Part shown: positions 50,430 through 63,000 of the stretch, piece after piece
How positions within the stretch are numbered: position 1 is the stretch's first letter
Layout: the number at the start of each line of letters is the position of its first letter
NCBI GenBank assembly: GCA_963580455.1
Contig: OY756969.1
Coordinates: 24,710,760 to 24,774,759, forward strand
Direction: 5' to 3'
DNA length: 64,000 nucleotides
DNA from: Euonymus europaeus
Taxonomy: Eukaryota > Streptophyta > Magnoliopsida > Celastrales > Celastraceae
Notes under the pieces: model-generated
Seen by the model: only the letters and a program-made list of their open reading frames with translations
Told to the model about the DNA's origin: nothing
Database searches by the model: none
Program-made: the position numbers and the translations under genes

Positions 50430-53400
50430 CGTTTCACCTAGTTAGCCGCGAAATGTGGTTTCTTTACGTAAACGGTTTTATGAATATCCGTTGACTCCGA
50501 GTTCTGAATTCGGTGATTTTTAGCTTGATTTCACATTCCTTTTCGAGATCTACAATCCTGGCATTTCGGATTTTGATTTCAGAACTCGTGGCTAGTAGGT
50601 CTCGTTTCACCTAGTTAGCCGCGAAATGTTGTTTCTTTACGTAAACGGTTTTATGAATATCCGTTGACTCCGAGTTCTGAATTCGGTGATTTTTAGCTTG
50701 ATTTCACACTAATTTTCGAGCTCTACAATCCTGGCATTTCGGATTTTGATTTCAGAACTCGTGGCTAGTTGGTCTCGTTTCACCTAGTTAGCCGCGAAAT
50801 GTGGTTTCTTTACGTAAACGGTTTTATGAATATCCGTTGACTCCGAGTTCTGAATTCGGTGATTTTTAGCTTGATTTCACACTAATTTTCGAGCTCTACA
50901 ATCCTGGCATTTCGGATTTTGATTTCAGAAATCGTGGCTAGTTGGTCTCGTTTCACCTAGTTAGCCGCGAAATGTGGTTTCTTTACGTAAACGGTTTTAT
51001 GAATATCCGTTGACTCCGAGTTCTGAATTCGGTGATTTTTAGCTTGATTTCAAACTCCTTTTCGAGCTCTACAATCCTGGCATTTCGGATTTTGATTTCA
51101 GAACTCGTGGCTAGTAGGTCTCGTTTCACCTAGTTAGCCGCGAAATGTGGTTTCTTTACGTAAACGGTTTTATGAATATCCTTTGACTCCGAGTTCTGAA
51201 TTCGGTGATTTTTAGCTTGATTTCACACTACTTTTCGAGCTCTATAATCCTCGGTTTTCGGATTTCGATTTCAGAACTCGTGGCTAGTAGGTCTCGTTTC
51301 ACCTAGTTAGCCGCGAAATGTGGTTTCTTTACGTAAACGGTTTTATGGATATCCGTTGACTCCGAGTTCTGAATTCAGTGATTTTTAGCTTGATTTCACG
51401 CTACTTTTCGAGCTCTACGATCCTGGGTTTTCGGATTTCGATTTCATAATTCGTGGCTAGTAGGTCTCGTTTCACCTAGTTAGCCGCGAAATGTGGTTTG
51501 TTTACGTAAACGGTTTTATGAATATCCGTTGACTCCGAGTTCTGAATTCGGTGATTTTTAGCTTGATTTCACACTAATTTTTGAGCTCTACGATCCTGGA
51601 GTTTCGGATTTTGATTTCAGAACTCGTGGCTAGTTGGTCTCGTTTCACCTAGTTAGCCGCGAAATGTGGTTTCTTTACGTAAACGGTTTTATGAATATCC
51701 GTTGACTCCGAGTTCTGAATTCGGTGATTTTTAGCTTGATTTCACACTACTTTTCGAGCTCTACAATCCTGGCATTTCGGATTTTGATTTCAGAACTCGT
51801 GGCTAGTAGTTCTCGTTTCACCTAGTTAGCCGCGAAATGTGGTTTTTTTTACGTAAACGGTTTTATGAATATCCGTTGACTCCGAGTTCTGAATTCAGTG
51901 ATTTTTAGCTTGATTTCACACTACTTTTCGAGCTCTACAATCTTGGGTTTTCGGATTTCGATCTCATAACTCGTGGCTAGTAGGTCTCGTTTCACCTAGT
52001 TAGCCGCGAAATGTGGTTTCTTTACGTAAACGGTTTTATGAATATCCATTGACTCCGAGTTCTGAATTTGGTGATTTTTAGCGTGATTTCACACTAGTTT
52101 TCGAGCTCTACGATCCTGGCGTTTCGGATTTTGATTTCAGAACTCGTGGCTAGTAGGTCTCGTTTCACCTAGTTAGCCGCGAAATGTGGTTTCTTTACGT
52201 AAACGGTTTTATGAATATCCTTTGACTCCGAGTTCCGAATTCGGTGATTTTTAGCTTGATTTCACACTAATTTTCGAGCTCTACAATCCTGGCATTTCGG
52301 ATTTTGATTTCAGAACTCGTGGCTAGTAGGTCTCGTTTCACCTAGTTAGCCGCGAAATGTGGTTTCTTTACGTAAACGGTTTTATGAATATCCGTTGACT
52401 CCGAGTTCTGAATTCGGTGATTTTTAGCTTGATTTCACACTCCTTTTCGAGCTCTACAATCCTGGCATTTCGGATTTTGATTTCAGAACTCGTGGCTAGT
52501 AGGTCTCGTTTCACCTAGTTAGCCGCGAAATGTGGTTTCTTTACGTAAACGGTTTTATGAATATCCGTTGACTCCGAGTTCTGAATTCGGTGATTTTTAG
52601 CTTGATTTCACACTAATTTTCGAGCTCTACAATCCTGGCATTTCGGATTTTGATTTCAGAACTCGTGGCTAGTTGGTCTCGTTTCACCTAGTTAGCCGCG
52701 AAATGTGGTTTCTTTACGTAAACGGTTTTATGAATATCCGTTGACTCCGAGTTCTGAATTCGGTGATTTTTAGCTTGATTTCACACTAATTTTCGAGCTC
52801 TACAATCCTGGCATTTCGGATTTTGATTTCAGAAATCGTGGCTAGTTGGTCTCGTTTCACCTAGTTAGCCGCGAAATGTGATTTCTTTACGTAAACGGTT
52901 TTATGAATATCCGTTGACTCCGAGTTCTGAATTCGGTGATTTTTAGCTTGATTTCAAACTCCTTTTCGAGCTCTACAATCCTGGCATTTCGGATTTTGAT
53001 TTCAGAACTCGTGGCTAGTAGGTCTCGTTTCACCTAGTTAGCCGCGAAATGTGGTTTCTTTACGTAAACGGTTTTATGAATATCCGTTGACTCCGAGTTC
53101 TGAATTCAGTGATTTTTAGCTTGATTTCACACTACTTTTCGAGCTCTACAATCCTAACGTTTCGGATTTTGATTTCAGAACTCGTGGCTTGTAGGTCTCG
53201 TTTCACCTAGTTAGCCGCGAAATGTGGTTTCTTTACGTAAACGGTTTTATGAATATCCGTTGACTCCGAGTTCTGAATTCGGTGATTTTTAGCTTGATTT
53301 CACACTCCTTTTCGAGCTCTACAATCCTGGCATTTCGGATTTTGATTTCAGAACTCGTGGCTAGTAGGTCTCGTTTCACCTAGTTAGCCGCGAAAAGTGG

Positions 53401-53819
53401 TTTCTTTACGTAAACGGTTTTATGAATATCCGTTGACTCCGAGTTTTGAATTCAGTGATTTTTAGCTTGATTTCACGCTACTTTTCGAGCTCTACGATCC
53501 TGGGTTTTCGGATTTCGATTTCATAATTCGTGGCTAGTAGGTCTCGTTTCACCTAGTTAGCCGCGAAATGTGGTTTCTTTACGTAAACGGTTTTATGAAT
53601 ATCCGTTGACTCCGAGTTCTGAATTCGGTGATTTTTAGCTTGATTTCACACTAATTTTCGAGCTCTACGATCCTGGCGTTTCGGATTTTGATTTCAGAAC
53701 TCGTGGCTAGTTGGTCTCGTTTCACCTAGTTAGCCCGAAATGTGGTTTCTTTACGTAAACGGTTTTATGAATATCCGTTGACTCCGAGTTCTGAATTCGG
53801 TGATTTTTAGCTTGATTTC
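50430..53819 (-). repeat. Reverse satellite with 11- and 12-monomer-spaced duplications
   Basis: About 50430-51180 matches 52334-53084 at 1,904 bases (11 x 173 plus one inserted t in the run near 51844); agaaatcgtgg at 50927 and 52831 and caaactcc mark it. About 51.36-52.3 kb matches 53.44-54.4 kb at 2,077 bases (12 x 173 plus 1): cacgctactt at 51397 and 53474, atctcataactc and gaatttggtg. The 12-monomer copies differ at several sites (agcgtg against agcttg, aatcttggg against aatcctagg), so that event is older than the adjacent 18-monomer one. Confidence 0.7.
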
Positions 53820-56800
53820 ACACTTGTTTTCGAGCTCTACAATCCTGGTATTTCGGATTTTGATTTCAGAACTCGTGGCTAGTAGGTCTCGTTTCACCTA
53901 GTTAGCCGCGAAATGTGGTTTCTTTACGTAAACGGTTTTATGAATATCCGTTGACTCCGAGTTCTGAATTCAGTGATTTTTAGCTTGATTTCACACTACT
54001 TTTCGAGCTCTACAATCCTAGGTTTTCGGATTTCGATCTCATAACTCGTGGCTAGTAGGTCTCGTTTCACCTAGTTAGCCGCGAAATGTGGTTTCTTTAC
54101 GTAAACGGTTTTATGAATATCCGTTGACTCCGAGTTCTGAATTTGGTGATTTTTAGCTTGATTTCACACTAGTTTTCGAGCTCTACGATCCTGGCGTTTC
54201 GGATTTTGATTTCAGAACTCGTGGCTAGTTGGTCTCGTTTCACCTAGTTAGCCGCGAAATGTGGTTTCTTTTCGTAAACGGTTTTATGAATATCCGTTGA
54301 CTCCGAGTTCTGAATTCGGTGATTTTTAGCTTGATTTCACACTACTTTTCGAGCTCTACAATCCTGGCATTTCGGATTTTGATTTCAGAACTCGTGGCTA
54401 GTAGGTCTCGTTTCACCTAGTTAGCCGCGAAATGTGGTTTCTTTACGTAAACGGTTTTATGAATATCCTTTGACTCCGAGTTCCGAATTCGGTGATTTTT
54501 AGCTTGATTTCACACTAATTTTCGAGCTCTACCATCCTGGCATTTCGGATTTTGATTTCAGAACTCGTGGCTTGTAGGTCTCGATTCACCTATTTAGCCG
54601 CGAAATGTGGTTTCTTTACGTAAACGGTTTTCTGAATATCCGTTGACTCCGAGTTCTGAATTCGTTGATTTTTAGCTTGATTTAACACTACTTTTCGAGT
54701 TCTACAATCCTAACGTTTTGGATTTTGATTTCAGAACTCGTGGCTTGTAGGTCTCGTTTCACCTAGTTAGCCGCGAAATGTGGTTTCTTTACGTAAACGG
54801 TTTTATGAATATCCGTTGACTCCGAGTTCTGAATTCAGTGATTTTTAGCTTGATTTCACACTACTTTTCGAGCTCTACAATCCAAACGTTTCGGATTTTT
54901 ATTTCAGAACTCGTGGCTTGTAGGTCTCGTTTCACCTAGTTAGCCGCGAAATGTGGTTTCTTTACGTAAACGGTTTTATGAATATCCGTTGACTCCTAGT
55001 ACTGAATTCGGTGATTTTTAGCTTGATTTCACACTACTTTTCGAGCTCTATAATCCTCGGTTTTCGGATTTCGATTTCAGAACTCGTGGCTAGTAGGTCT
55101 CGTTTCACCTAGTTAGCCGCGAAATGTGGTTTCTTTACGTAAACGGTTTTATGAATATCCTTTTTACTTCGAGTTCTGAATTCGGTGATTTTTAGCTTGA
55201 TTTCACACTACTTTTCGAGCTCTACCATCTTGGCATTTCGGATTTTGATTTCAGAACTCGTGACTTGTAGGTCTCGATTCACCTATTTAGCCGCGAAATG
55301 TGGTTTCTTTACGTAAACGGTTTTCTGAATATCCGTTGACTCCGAGTTCTGAATTCGTTGATTTTTAGCTTGATTTCACACTACTTTTCGAGCTCTACAA
55401 TCCTAACGTTTCAGATTTTTATTTCAGAACTCGTGGCTTGTAGGTCTCGTTTCACCTAGTTAGCCGCGAAATGTGGTTTCTTTACGTAAACGGTTTTATG
55501 AATATCCGTTGACTCCTAGTACTGAATTCGGTGATTTTTAGCTTGATTTCACACTACTTTTCGAGCTCTATAATCCTCGGTTTTCGGATTTCGATTTCAG
55601 AACTCGGGGCTAGTAGGTCTCGTTTCTCCTAGTTAGCCGCGAAATGTGGTTTCTTTACGTAAACGGTTTTATGAATATCCTTTTTACTTCGAGTTCTGAA
55701 TTCGGTGATTTTTAGCTTGATTTCACACTACTTTTCGAGCTCTACCATCTTGGCATTTCGGATTTTGATTTCAGAACTCGTGACTTGTAGGTCTCGATTC
55801 ACCTAGTTAGCCGCGAAATGTGGTTTCTTTACGTAAACGGTTTTCTGAATATCCGTTGACTCCGAGTTCTGAATTCGTTGATTTTTAGCTTGATTTCACA
55901 CTACTTTTCGAGCTCTACAATCCTAACGTTTCGGATTTTTATTTCAGAACTCGTGGCTTGTAGGTCTCGTTTCACCTAGTTAGCCGCGAAATGTGGTTTC
56001 TTTACGTAAACGGTTTTATGAATATCCGTTGACTCCTAGTACTGAATTCGGTGATTTTTAGCTTGATTTCACACTACTTTTCGAGCTCTATAATCCTCGG
56101 TTTTCGGATTTCGATTTCAGAACTCGTGGCTAGTAGGTCTCGTTTCACCTAGTTAGCCGCGAAATGTGGTTTCTTTACGTAAACGGTTTTATGAATATCC
56201 AATGACTCCGAGTTCTGAATTCAGTGATTTTTAGCTTGATTTCACACTACTTTTCGAGCTCTACAATCCTGGGTTTTCGGATTTCGATTTCATAATTCGT
56301 GGCTAGTAGGTCTCGTTTCACCTAGTTAGCCGCGAAATGTGGTTTCTTTACGTAAACGGTTTTATGAATATCCGTTGACTCCGAGTTCTGAATTCGGTGA
56401 TTTTTAGCTTGATTTCACACTAATTTTCGAGCTCTACGATCCTGGCGTTTCGGATTTTGATTTCAGAACTCGTGGCTAGTTGGTCTCGTTTCACCTAGTT
56501 AGCCGCGAAATGTGGTTTCTTTACGTAAACGGTTTTTTGAATATCCGTTGACTCCGAGTTCTGAATTCGGTGATTTTTAGCTTGATTTCGCACTACTTAT
56601 TGAGCTCTACAATCCTGGCGTTTCGGATTTTGATTTCGGAACTCGTGTCTAGTAGGTCTCGTTTCACCTAGTTAGCCGCGAAATGTGGTTTCTTTACGTA
56701 AACGGTTTTATGATAATCCGTTGACTCCGAGTTCTGAATTCGGTGATTTTTAGCTTGATTTCGCACTACTTTTCGAGCTCTACAATCCTGGCATTTCGGA

Positions 56801-59800
56801 TTTTGATTTCGGAACTCGTGGCTAGTAGGTCTCGTTTCACCTTGTTAGCCGCGAAATGTGGTTTCTTTACGTAGACGGTTTTATGAATATCCGTTGACTC
56901 CGAGTTCTGAATTCGGTGATTTTTAGCTTGATTTCACACTTGTTTTCGAGCTCTACAATCCTGGCATTTCGGATTTTGATTTCAGAACTCGTGGCTAGTA
57001 GGTCTCGTTTCACCTAGTTAGCCGCGAAATGTGGTTTCTTTACGTAAACGGTTTTATGAATATCCGTTGACTCCGAGTTCTGAATTCAGTGATTTTTAGC
57101 TTGATTTCACACTACTTTTCGAGCTCTACAATCCTAGGTTTTCGGATTTCGATCTCATAACTCGTGGCTAGTAGGTCTCGTTTCACCTAGTTAGCCGCGA
57201 AATGTGGTTTCTTTACGTAAACGGTTTTATGAATATCCGTTGACTCCGAGTTCTGAATTTGGTGATTTTTAGCTTGATTTCACACTAGTTTTCGAGCTCT
57301 ACGATCCTGGCGTTTCGGATTTTGATTTCAGAACTCGTGGCTAGTTGGTCTCGTTTCACCTAGTTAGCCGCGAAATGTGGTTTCTTTTCGTAAACGGTTT
57401 TATGAATATCCGTTGACTCCGAGTTCTGAATTCGGTGATTTTTAGCTTGATTTCACACTACTTTTCGAGCTCTACAATCCTGGCATTTCGGATTTTGATT
57501 TCAGAACTCGTGGCTAGTAGGTCTCGTTTCACCTAGTTAGCCGCGAAATGTGGTTTCTTTACGTAAACGGTTTTATGAATATCCTTTGACTCCGAGTTCC
57601 GAATTCTGTGATTTTTAGCTTGATTTCACACTAATTTTCGAGCTCTACCATCCTGGCATTTCGGATTTTGATTTCAGAACTCGTGGCTTGTAGGTCTCGA
57701 TTCACCTATTTAGCCGCGAAATGTGGTTTCTTTACGTAAACGGTTTTCTGAATATCCGTTGACTCCGAGTTCTGAATTCGTTGATTTTTAGCTTGATTTA
57801 ACACTACTTTTCGAGTTCTACAATCCTAACGTTTTGGATTTTGATTTCAGAACTCGTGGCTTGTAGGTCTCGTTTCACCTAGTTAGCCGCGAAATGTGGT
57901 TTCTTTACGTAAACGGTTTTATGAATATCCGTTGACTCCGAGTTCTGAATTCAGTGATTTTTAGCTTGATTTCACACTACTTTTCGAGCTCTACAATCCA
58001 AACGTTTCGGATTTTTATTTCAGAACTCGTGGCTTGTAGGTCTCGTTTCACCTAGTTAGCCGCGAAATGTGGTTTCTTTACGTAAACGGTTTTATGAATA
58101 TCCGTTGACTCCTAGTACTGAATTCGGTGATTTTTAGCTTGATTTCACACTACTTTTCGAGCTCTATAATCCTCGGTTTTCGGATTTCGATTTCAGAACT
58201 CGTGGCTAGTAGGTCTCGTTTCACCTAGTTAGCCGCGAAATGTGGTTTCTTTACGTAAACGGTTTTATGAATATCCTTTTTACTTCGAGTTCTGAATTCG
58301 GTGATTTTTAGCTTGATTTCACACTACTTTTCGAGCTCTACCATCTTGGCATTTCGGATTTTGATTTCAGAACTCGTGACTTGTAGGTCTCGATTCACCT
58401 ATTTAGCCGCGAAATGTGGTTTCTTTACGTAAACGGTTTTCTGAATATCCGTTGACTCCGAGTTCTGAATTCGTTGATTTTTAGCTTGATTTCACACTAC
58501 TTTTCGAGCTCTACAATCCTAACGTTTCAGATTTTTATTTCAGAACTCGTGGCTTGTAGGTCTCGTTTCACCTAGTTAGCCGCGAAATGTGGTTTCTTTA
58601 CGTAAACGGTTTTATGAATATCCGTTGACTCCTAGTACTGAATTCGGTGATTTTTAGCTTGATTTCACACTACTTTTCGAGCTCTATAATCCTCGGTTTT
58701 CGGATTTCGATTTCAGAACTCGGGGCTAGTAGGTCTCGTTTCTCCTAGTTAGCCGCGAAATGTGGTTTCTTTACGTAAACGGTTTTATGAATATCCTTTT
58801 TACTTCGAGTTCTGAATTCGGTGATTTTTAGCTTGATTTCACACTACTTTTCGAGCTCTACCATCTTGGCATTTCGGATTTTGATTTCAGAACTCGTGAC
58901 TTGTAGGTCTCGATTCACCTAGTTAGCCGCGAAATGTGGTTTCTTTACGTAAACGGTTTTCTGAATATCCGTTGACTCCGAGTTCTGAATTCGTTGATTT
59001 TTAGCTTGATTTCACACTACTTTTCGAGCTCTACAATCCTAACGTTTCGGATTTTTATTTCAGAACTCGTGGCTTGTAGGTCTCGTTTCACCTAGTTAGC
59101 CGCGAAATGTGGTTTCTTTACGTAAACGGTTTTATGAATATCCGTTGACTCCTAGTACTGAATTCGGTGATTTTTAGCTTGATTTCACACTACTTTTCGA
59201 GCTCTATAATCCTCGGTTTTCGGATTTCGATTTCAGAACTCGTGGCTAGTAGGTCTCGTTTCACCTAGTTAGCCGCGAAATGTGGTTTCTTTACGTAAAC
59301 GGTTTTATGAATATCCAATGACTCCGAGTTCTGAATTCAGTGATTTTTAGCTTGATTTCACACTACTTTTCGAGCTCTACAATCCTGGGTTTTCGGATTT
59401 CGATTTCATAATTCGTGGCTAGTAGGTCTCGTTTCACCTAGTTAGCCGCGAAATGTGGTTTCTTTACGTAAACGGTTTTATGAATATCCGTTGACTCCGA
59501 GTTCTGAATTCGGTGATTTTTAGCTTGATTTCACACTAATTTTCGAGCTCTACGATCCTGGCGTTTCGGATTTTGATTTCAGAACTCGTGGCTAGTTGGT
59601 CTCGTTTCACCTAGTTAGCCGCGAAATGTGGTTTCTTTACGTAAACGGTTTTTTGAATATCCGTTGACTCCGAGTTCTGAATTCGGTGATTTTTAGCTTG
59701 ATTTCGCACTACTTATTGAGCTCTACAATCCTGGCGTTTCGGATTTTGATTTCGGAACTCGTGGCTAGTAGGTCTCGTTTCACCTAGTTAGCCGCGAAAT

Positions 59801-60046
59801 GTGGTTTCTTTACGTAAACGGTTTTATGATAATCCGTTGACTCCGAGTTCTGAATTCGGTGATTTTTAGCTTGATTTCGCACTACTTTTCGAGCTCTACA
59901 ATCCTGGCATTTCGGATTTTGATTTCGGAACTCGTGGCTAGTAGGTCTCGTTTCACCTTGTTAGCCGCGAAATGTGGTTTCTTTACGTAGACGGTTTTAT
60001 GAATATCCGTTGACTCCGAGTTCTGAATTCGGTGATTTTAGGCTTG
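53820..60046 (-). repeat. 18-monomer tandem duplication (3,116 bp, two copies)
   Basis: Copy one (about 53820-56930) and copy two (about 56931-60046) are offset by 3,116 bases (18 x 173 plus 2). Markers are cacttgttttcg at 53821 and 56937, ctttttacttcg at 55160 and 58276, and acgtagacgg near 56870 and 59986. I noticed only three substitutions: cctggtattt against cctggcattt (near 53848), gaattcggtg against gaattctgtg (near 54490 and 57606), and gtgtctag against gtggctag (near 56647 and 59763). Copy two ends where gattttaggc appears at 60034. Confidence 0.9.
54995..56034 (-). repeat. Trimer tandem nested in the 18-monomer unit (520 bp)
   Basis: The variant cctagtactg recurs at 54995, 55515 and 56035, each step 520 bases (3 x 173 plus the extra base of cctttttacttcg). 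Each trimer holds, in order, cctagtactg with ataatcctcgg, then cctttttacttcg with accatcttggc and gtgacttg, then ttctgaatatcc with gaattcgttg. The copies differ at single sites such as tcgtggctag against tcggggctag and cacctag against tcctag. The same trimer pair is present in copy two at about 58111-59150. Confidence 0.85.
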
Positions 60047-63000
60047 ATTTGGCACTACTTGTCGAGCTCTACAATCCTGGCATATCGGATTTTGATTTCG
60101 GAACTCGTGGGTAGTAGGTCTCGTTTCACCTAGTTAGCCGCGAAATGTGGTTTCTTTACGTAAACGGTTTTATGATATCCGTTGACTCCGAGTTCTGAAT
60201 TCGGTGATTTTTAGCTTGATTTCGCACTACTTTTCGAGCTCTACCATCCTGGCATTTCGGATTTTGATTTCAGAACTCGTGGCTTGTAGGTCTCGATTCA
60301 CCTATTTAGCCGCGAAATGTGGTTTCTTTACGTAAACGGTTTTCTGAATATCCGTTGACTCCGAGTTCTGAATTCGGTGATTTTTAGCTTGATTTCACAC
60401 TACTTTTCGAGCTCTACAATCCTAACGTTTCGGATTTTTATTTCAGAACTCGTGGCTTGTAGGTCTCGTTTCACCTAGTTAGCCGCGAAATGTGGTTTCT
60501 TTACGTAAACGGTTTTATGAATATCCGTTGACTCCGAGTTTTGAATTCGGTGATTTTTAGCTTGATTTCACACTACTATTCGAGCTCTACAATCCTGGCA
60601 TTTCGGATTTTGATTTCAGAACTCGTGGCTAGTTGGTCTCGTTTCACCTATTTAGCCGCGAAATGTGGTTTCTTTACGTAAACGGTTTTATGAATATCCG
60701 TTGACTCCGAGTTTTGAATTCGGTGATTTTTAGCTTGATTTCACAGTACTTTTTGAGCTCTACAATCCTGGCGTTTCGGATTTTGATTTCAGAACTCGTG
60801 GCTAGTTGGTCTCGTTTCACCTATTTAGCCGAGAAATGTGGTTTCTTTACGTAAACGGTTTTATGATATCCGTTGACTCCGAGTTCTGAATTCGGTGATT
60901 TTTAGCTTGATTTCGCACTACTTTTCGAGCTCTACCATCCTGGCATTTCGGATTTTGATTTCAGAACTCGTGGCTTGTAGGTCTCGATTCACCTATTTAG
61001 CCGCGAAATGTGGTTTCTTTACGTAAACGGTTTTCTGAATATCCGTTGACTCCGAGTTCTGAATTCGGTGATTTTTAGCTTGATTTAACACTACTTTTCG
61101 AGCTCTACAATCCTAACGTTTCGGATTTTTATTTCAGAACTCGTGGCTTGTAGGTCTCGTTTCACCTAGTTAGCCGCGAAATGTGGTTTCTTTACGTAAA
61201 CGGTTTTATGAATATCCGTTGACTCCGAGTTCTGAATTCAGTGATTTTTAGCTTGATTTCACACTACATTTCGAGCTCTACAATCCTAACATTTCGGATT
61301 TTGATTTCAGAACTCGTGGCTTGTAGGTCTCGATTCACCTATTTAGCCGCGAAATGTGGTTTCTTTACGTAAACGGTTTTCTGAATATCCGTTGACTCCG
61401 AGTTCTGAATTCGGTGATTTTTAGCTTGATTACACACTACTTTTCGAGCTCTACAATCCTGGCGTTTCGGATTTTGATTTCAGAACTCGTGGCTAGTTGG
61501 TCTCGTTTCACCTATTTAGCCGAGAAATGTGGTTTCTTTACGTAAACGGTTTTATGAATATCCGTTGACTCCGAGTTCTGAATTCGGTGATTTTTAGCTT
61601 GATTTCACACTACTTTTCGAGCTCTATAATCCTCGGTTTTCGGATTTCGATTTCAGAACTCGGGGCTAGTAGGTCTCGTTTCTCCTAGTTAGCCGCGAAA
61701 TGTGGTTTCTTTACGTAAACGGTTTTATGAATATCCTTTTTACTTCGAGTTCTGAATTCGGTGATTTTTAGCTTGATTTCACACTACTTTTCGAGCTCTA
61801 CCATCTTGGCATTTCGGATTTTGATTTCAGAACTCGTGACTTGTAGGTCTCGATTCACCTATTTAGCCGCGAAATGTGGTTTCTTTACGTAAACGGTTTT
61901 CTGAATATCCGTTGACTCCGAGTTCTGAATTCGTTGATTTTTAGCTTGATTTCACACTACTTTTCGAGTTCTACAATCCTAACGTTTCGGATTTTGATTT
62001 CAGAACTCGTGGCTTGTAGGTCTCGTTTCACCTAGTTAGCCGTGAAATGTGGTTTCTTTACGTAAACGGTTTTATGAATATCCGTTGACTCCGAGTTCTG
62101 AATTCAGTGATTTTTAGCTTGATTTCACACTACTTTTCGAGCTCTACAATCCTAACGTTTCGGATTTTGATTTCAGAACTCGTGGCTTGTAGGTCTCGTT
62201 TCACCTAGTTAGCCGCGAAATGTGGTTTCTTTACGTAAACGGTTTTATGAATATCCGTTGACTCCGAGTTCTGAATTCGGTGATTTTTAGCTTGATTTCA
62301 CACTACTTTTCGAGCTCTATAATCCTCGGTTTTCGGATTTCGATTTCAGAACTCGGGGCTAGTAGGTCTCGTTTCTCCTAGTTAGCCGCGAAATGTGGTT
62401 TCTTTACGTAAACGGTTTTATGAATATCCTTTTTACTTCGAGTTCTGAATTCGGTGATTTTTAGCTTGATTTCACACTACTTTTCTAGCTCTACCATCTT
62501 GGCATTTCGGATTTTGATTTCAGAACTCGTGACTTGTAGGTCTCGATTCACCTATTTAGCCGCGAAATGTGGTTTCTTTACGTAAACGGTTTCCTGAATA
62601 TCCGTTGACTCCGAGTTCTGAATTCGTTGATTTTTAGCTTGATTTCACACTACTTTTCGAGCTCTACAATCCTGGGTTTTCGGATTTCGATTTCATAATT
62701 CGTGGCTAGTAGGTCTCGTTTCACCTAGTTAGCCGCGAAATGTGGTTTCTTTACGTAAACGGTTTTATGAATATCCGTTGACTCCGAGTTCTGAATTCGG
62801 TGATTTTTAGCTTGATTTCACACTAATTTTCGAGCTCTACGATCCTGGCGTTTCGGATTTTGATTTCAGAACTCGTGGCTAGTTGGTCTCGTTTCACCTA
62901 GTTAGCCGCGAAATGTGGTTTCTTTACGTAAACGGTTTTTTGAATATCCGTTGACTCCGAGTTCTGAATTCGGTGATTTTTAGCTTGATTTCGCACTACT

